Source: an uncultured Bacteroidota bacterium
GTDB taxonomy: Bacteria; Bacteroidota; Bacteroidia; Chitinophagales; Chitinophagaceae
NCBI GenBank assembly: GCA_903913355.1
Contig: CAIWKU010000526.1
Coordinates: forward strand, 1-7,779
Length of the DNA stretch: 7,779 bases
Reading direction: 5' to 3'
The notes below the pieces were generated by a model. That model saw only the letters and a list, made by a program, of their open reading frames with translations, was not told the DNA's origin and ran no database searches. This document shows positions 6,445 through 7,779 of this stretch, piece by piece (the stretch's first letter is position 1; each line of letters starts with the position of its first letter). A program made the position numbers and the translations under genes.

Positions 6445-7722
6445 TTAACCAAGAATCTTCTCCATTTGCATACTTCTCGATCCTTTGATCAGGAAATAAG
6501 TGTTTTCAAATCTCTGGCTGTTAAACCATTCTGCGGCTTCTGGAGCATTATTAAAAAATTGATATGTATGCGCAATTTTTCCAAAATCTCCACCCACTAA
6601 AATCACTTGCTCCCATTGATATTTTCGAATCAGTTCTATCAATGCTGTATGTTCTTCGATACTATCCTTACCCAGCTCCATCATGCCACCTAATAATAGT
6701 ATTTTATGGCCGGAATGAATATTGGCAAAATTTTCAACAGCTGCCCGCATACTGGTGGGGTTGGCATTATAGGCGTCCAGTATAAAAGTATTGCTCCCTA
6801 TCTTCAACAACTGAGAGCGACTATTGGAGGGAGTATATGCTTCTATTGATGCAATTATTTTTTCTTCAGGTACTTTAAAATATTTTCCTATCAATACAGC
6901 AGATAGAATATTCGGCAAATTATAATCACCCACTAATTGGGTACGAATGGTTACAGGCGATATCCCGGCAGTAATGGCCACTTCCAGAAAGGGCTCATTT
7001 GACAATACTTTTCCTTGAATGGAGCCTGCTGATTGTCCATACTTCACAATATGCGGTACCTTTGCACTCATGGTTTGCAGGTAATCATAATCTGCATAAA
7101 CAAAAGCGGTTCCGTTATGGGTACTTAAAAAATCATATAGTTCTCCTTTCCCTTTTCTAACACCTTCTATTCCGCCAAACCCTTCTAAATGTGCTTTACC
7201 ACAATTGGTAATCAATCCATGTGTTGGCTCTGTATACCGGCAATAACTTTCAATTTCTTTCTGGTGATTGGCTCCCATTTCAATCACAGCCATTTCGGCA
7301 TCTTTACCAATACTTAATAAGGTTAGTGGAACACCAATATGGTTATTTAGGTTTCCTACGGTTGTGTATGTTTTAAAATGAGAAGATAGAACTGCTGCAA
7401 TCAATTCTTTGCTGGTGGTTTTTCCGTTACTTCCTGTGATAGCAATGATAGGAATTTGAAATTGTTCGCGATGATATTTGGCTAATTCCTGTAATGTCAA
7501 TAAAACATCATCAAAACGAATAATTCGCGGATCTGAAGAACCAAGGTCTTCATCTACAATTGCATAAGAAGCCCCCTCCTTCAAAGCCTGAACCGCAAAT
7601 TGATTCCCATTAAAATTCGGCCCTTTCAATGCGAAAAACAGATCTCCTTGTTTTAATTTCCGGGTATCGGTTTGTATAGAGGGATACTTTTTGAATAGAT
7701 TATATAATTCGGGGATGGTCAT
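6445..7722 (-). CDS. murF: UDP-MurNAc-tripeptide--D-Ala-D-Ala ligase
   Basis: MurF is the cytoplasmic ATP-dependent ligase that adds D-alanyl-D-alanine to UDP-MurNAc-tripeptide, the last Mur-ligase step before lipid I formation. The 425-residue protein has the three Mur domains: an N-terminal substrate domain (about 1-88), a central ATPase with P-loop GSNGKTT (97-103), GNLNNHIGVPLTL (123-135), EMGANH (148-153), NCGKAHLEGFG (173-183) and the KGEL lysine (K192) expected to be carbamylated, and a C-terminal domain with DAYNANPTSM (316-325), LGGMMELG (344-351) and KGSRSM (413-418). DxYNANPxS separates MurF from MurC, MurD and MurE. The length is slightly below the E. coli enzyme but no motif is missing. 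ATG 7722 fits the family N terminus. It is preceded after one base by CCAAAAG heptamers instead of an obvious ribosome binding site. No other mur gene lies in this window. Confidence 0.97.
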   Translation of the reverse strand: MTIPELYNLFKKYPSIQTDTRKLKQGDLFFALKGPNFNGNQFAVQALKEGASYAIVDEDLGSSDPRIIRFDDVLLTLQELAKYHREQFQIPIIAITGSNGKTTSKELIAAVLSSHFKTYTTVGNLNNHIGVPLTLLSIGKDAEMAVIEMGANHQKEIESYCRYTEPTHGLITNCGKAHLEGFGGIEGVRKGKGELYDFLSTHNGTAFVYADYDYLQTMSAKVPHIVKYGQSAGSIQGKVLSNEPFLEVAITAGISPVTIRTQLVGDYNLPNILSAVLIGKYFKVPEEKIIASIEAYTPSNSRSQLLKIGSNTFILDAYNANPTSMRAAVENFANIHSGHKILLLGGMMELGKDSIEEHTALIELIRKYQWEQVILVGGDFGKIAHTYQFFNNAPEAAEWFNSQRFENTYFLIKGSRSMQMEKILG

Positions 7723-7723
7723 T

Positions 7724-7779
7724 CTTTTGGCTTTTGGCTTTTGGCTTTTGGCTTTTGGCTTTTGGCTTTTGGCTTTTGG
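7724..7779. repeat. Heptanucleotide tandem repeat, at least eight CTTTTGG units
   Basis: Eight perfect copies of CTTTTGG fill 7724-7779 and run into the window edge, so the array may be longer. In the murF sense it is (CCAAAAG)8, followed by a single A and the ATG. There are no interruptions or substitutions, which indicates recent expansion or ongoing slippage. Being 7 bp long, each gain or loss changes reading frame; no frame of the array contains a stop (it would encode PKAKSQK units), so an upstream start could in principle read into murF. Confidence 0.97.

Noticed and set aside
6564..6785. Plus-strand open frame of 73 codons antisense to murF
   Set aside because: It is covered by conserved murF motifs on the minus strand; there is no independent evidence of coding.

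Overview
The window looks like a chromosomal segment of a Bacteroidota bacterium, probably of the Chitinophagaceae type. The evidence is an Oar-like TonB-dependent receptor with an N-terminal carboxypeptidase-regulatory domain, a two-CxxC DUF983 protein, A-rich translation leaders instead of strong Shine-Dalgarno sites, moderate-to-low GC, and intergenic regions full of degenerate short repeats. The family-level placement is inference; the phylum is fairly secure.

Layout. Positions 42-1848 hold three minus-strand genes: a four-helix membrane protein of unknown function, a small secreted protein of unknown function (35 bp apart, probably co-transcribed), and a VIT1/CCC1-type iron/manganese transporter. 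A 290-bp divergent region follows. It carries a Fur-box-like palindrome nearer the transporter and four TAAC-centred repeats at exact 11-bp spacing just ahead of a large plus-strand gene (about 2114/2139-5399), an outer-membrane TonB-dependent receptor with no SusD partner. The receptor's start is odd: the natural signal peptide is in frame but separated from the only good ATG by one base.

The receptor is followed by a very strong bidirectional terminator in the middle of a pseudo-symmetric repeat region. Convergent to it are two minus-strand genes: murF (7722-6445), which makes the cell-wall precursor UDP-MurNAc-pentapeptide, and 294 bp downstream of it a DUF983 membrane protein (6151-5687). 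The gap between them holds a perfect 18-bp inverted repeat made of GCAA-containing units. At the right edge, eight CCAAAAG heptamers (coding sense) abut the murF start codon and run off the window.

Functional view: the genes are envelope and nutrient-uptake functions. The transporter and the receptor are divergently arranged and may respond to different nutrient signals (metal and, tentatively, phosphate). I see no defence system, CRISPR array, integrase, transposase or RNA gene. The most interesting signals are regulatory and repetitive rather than a new protein system.
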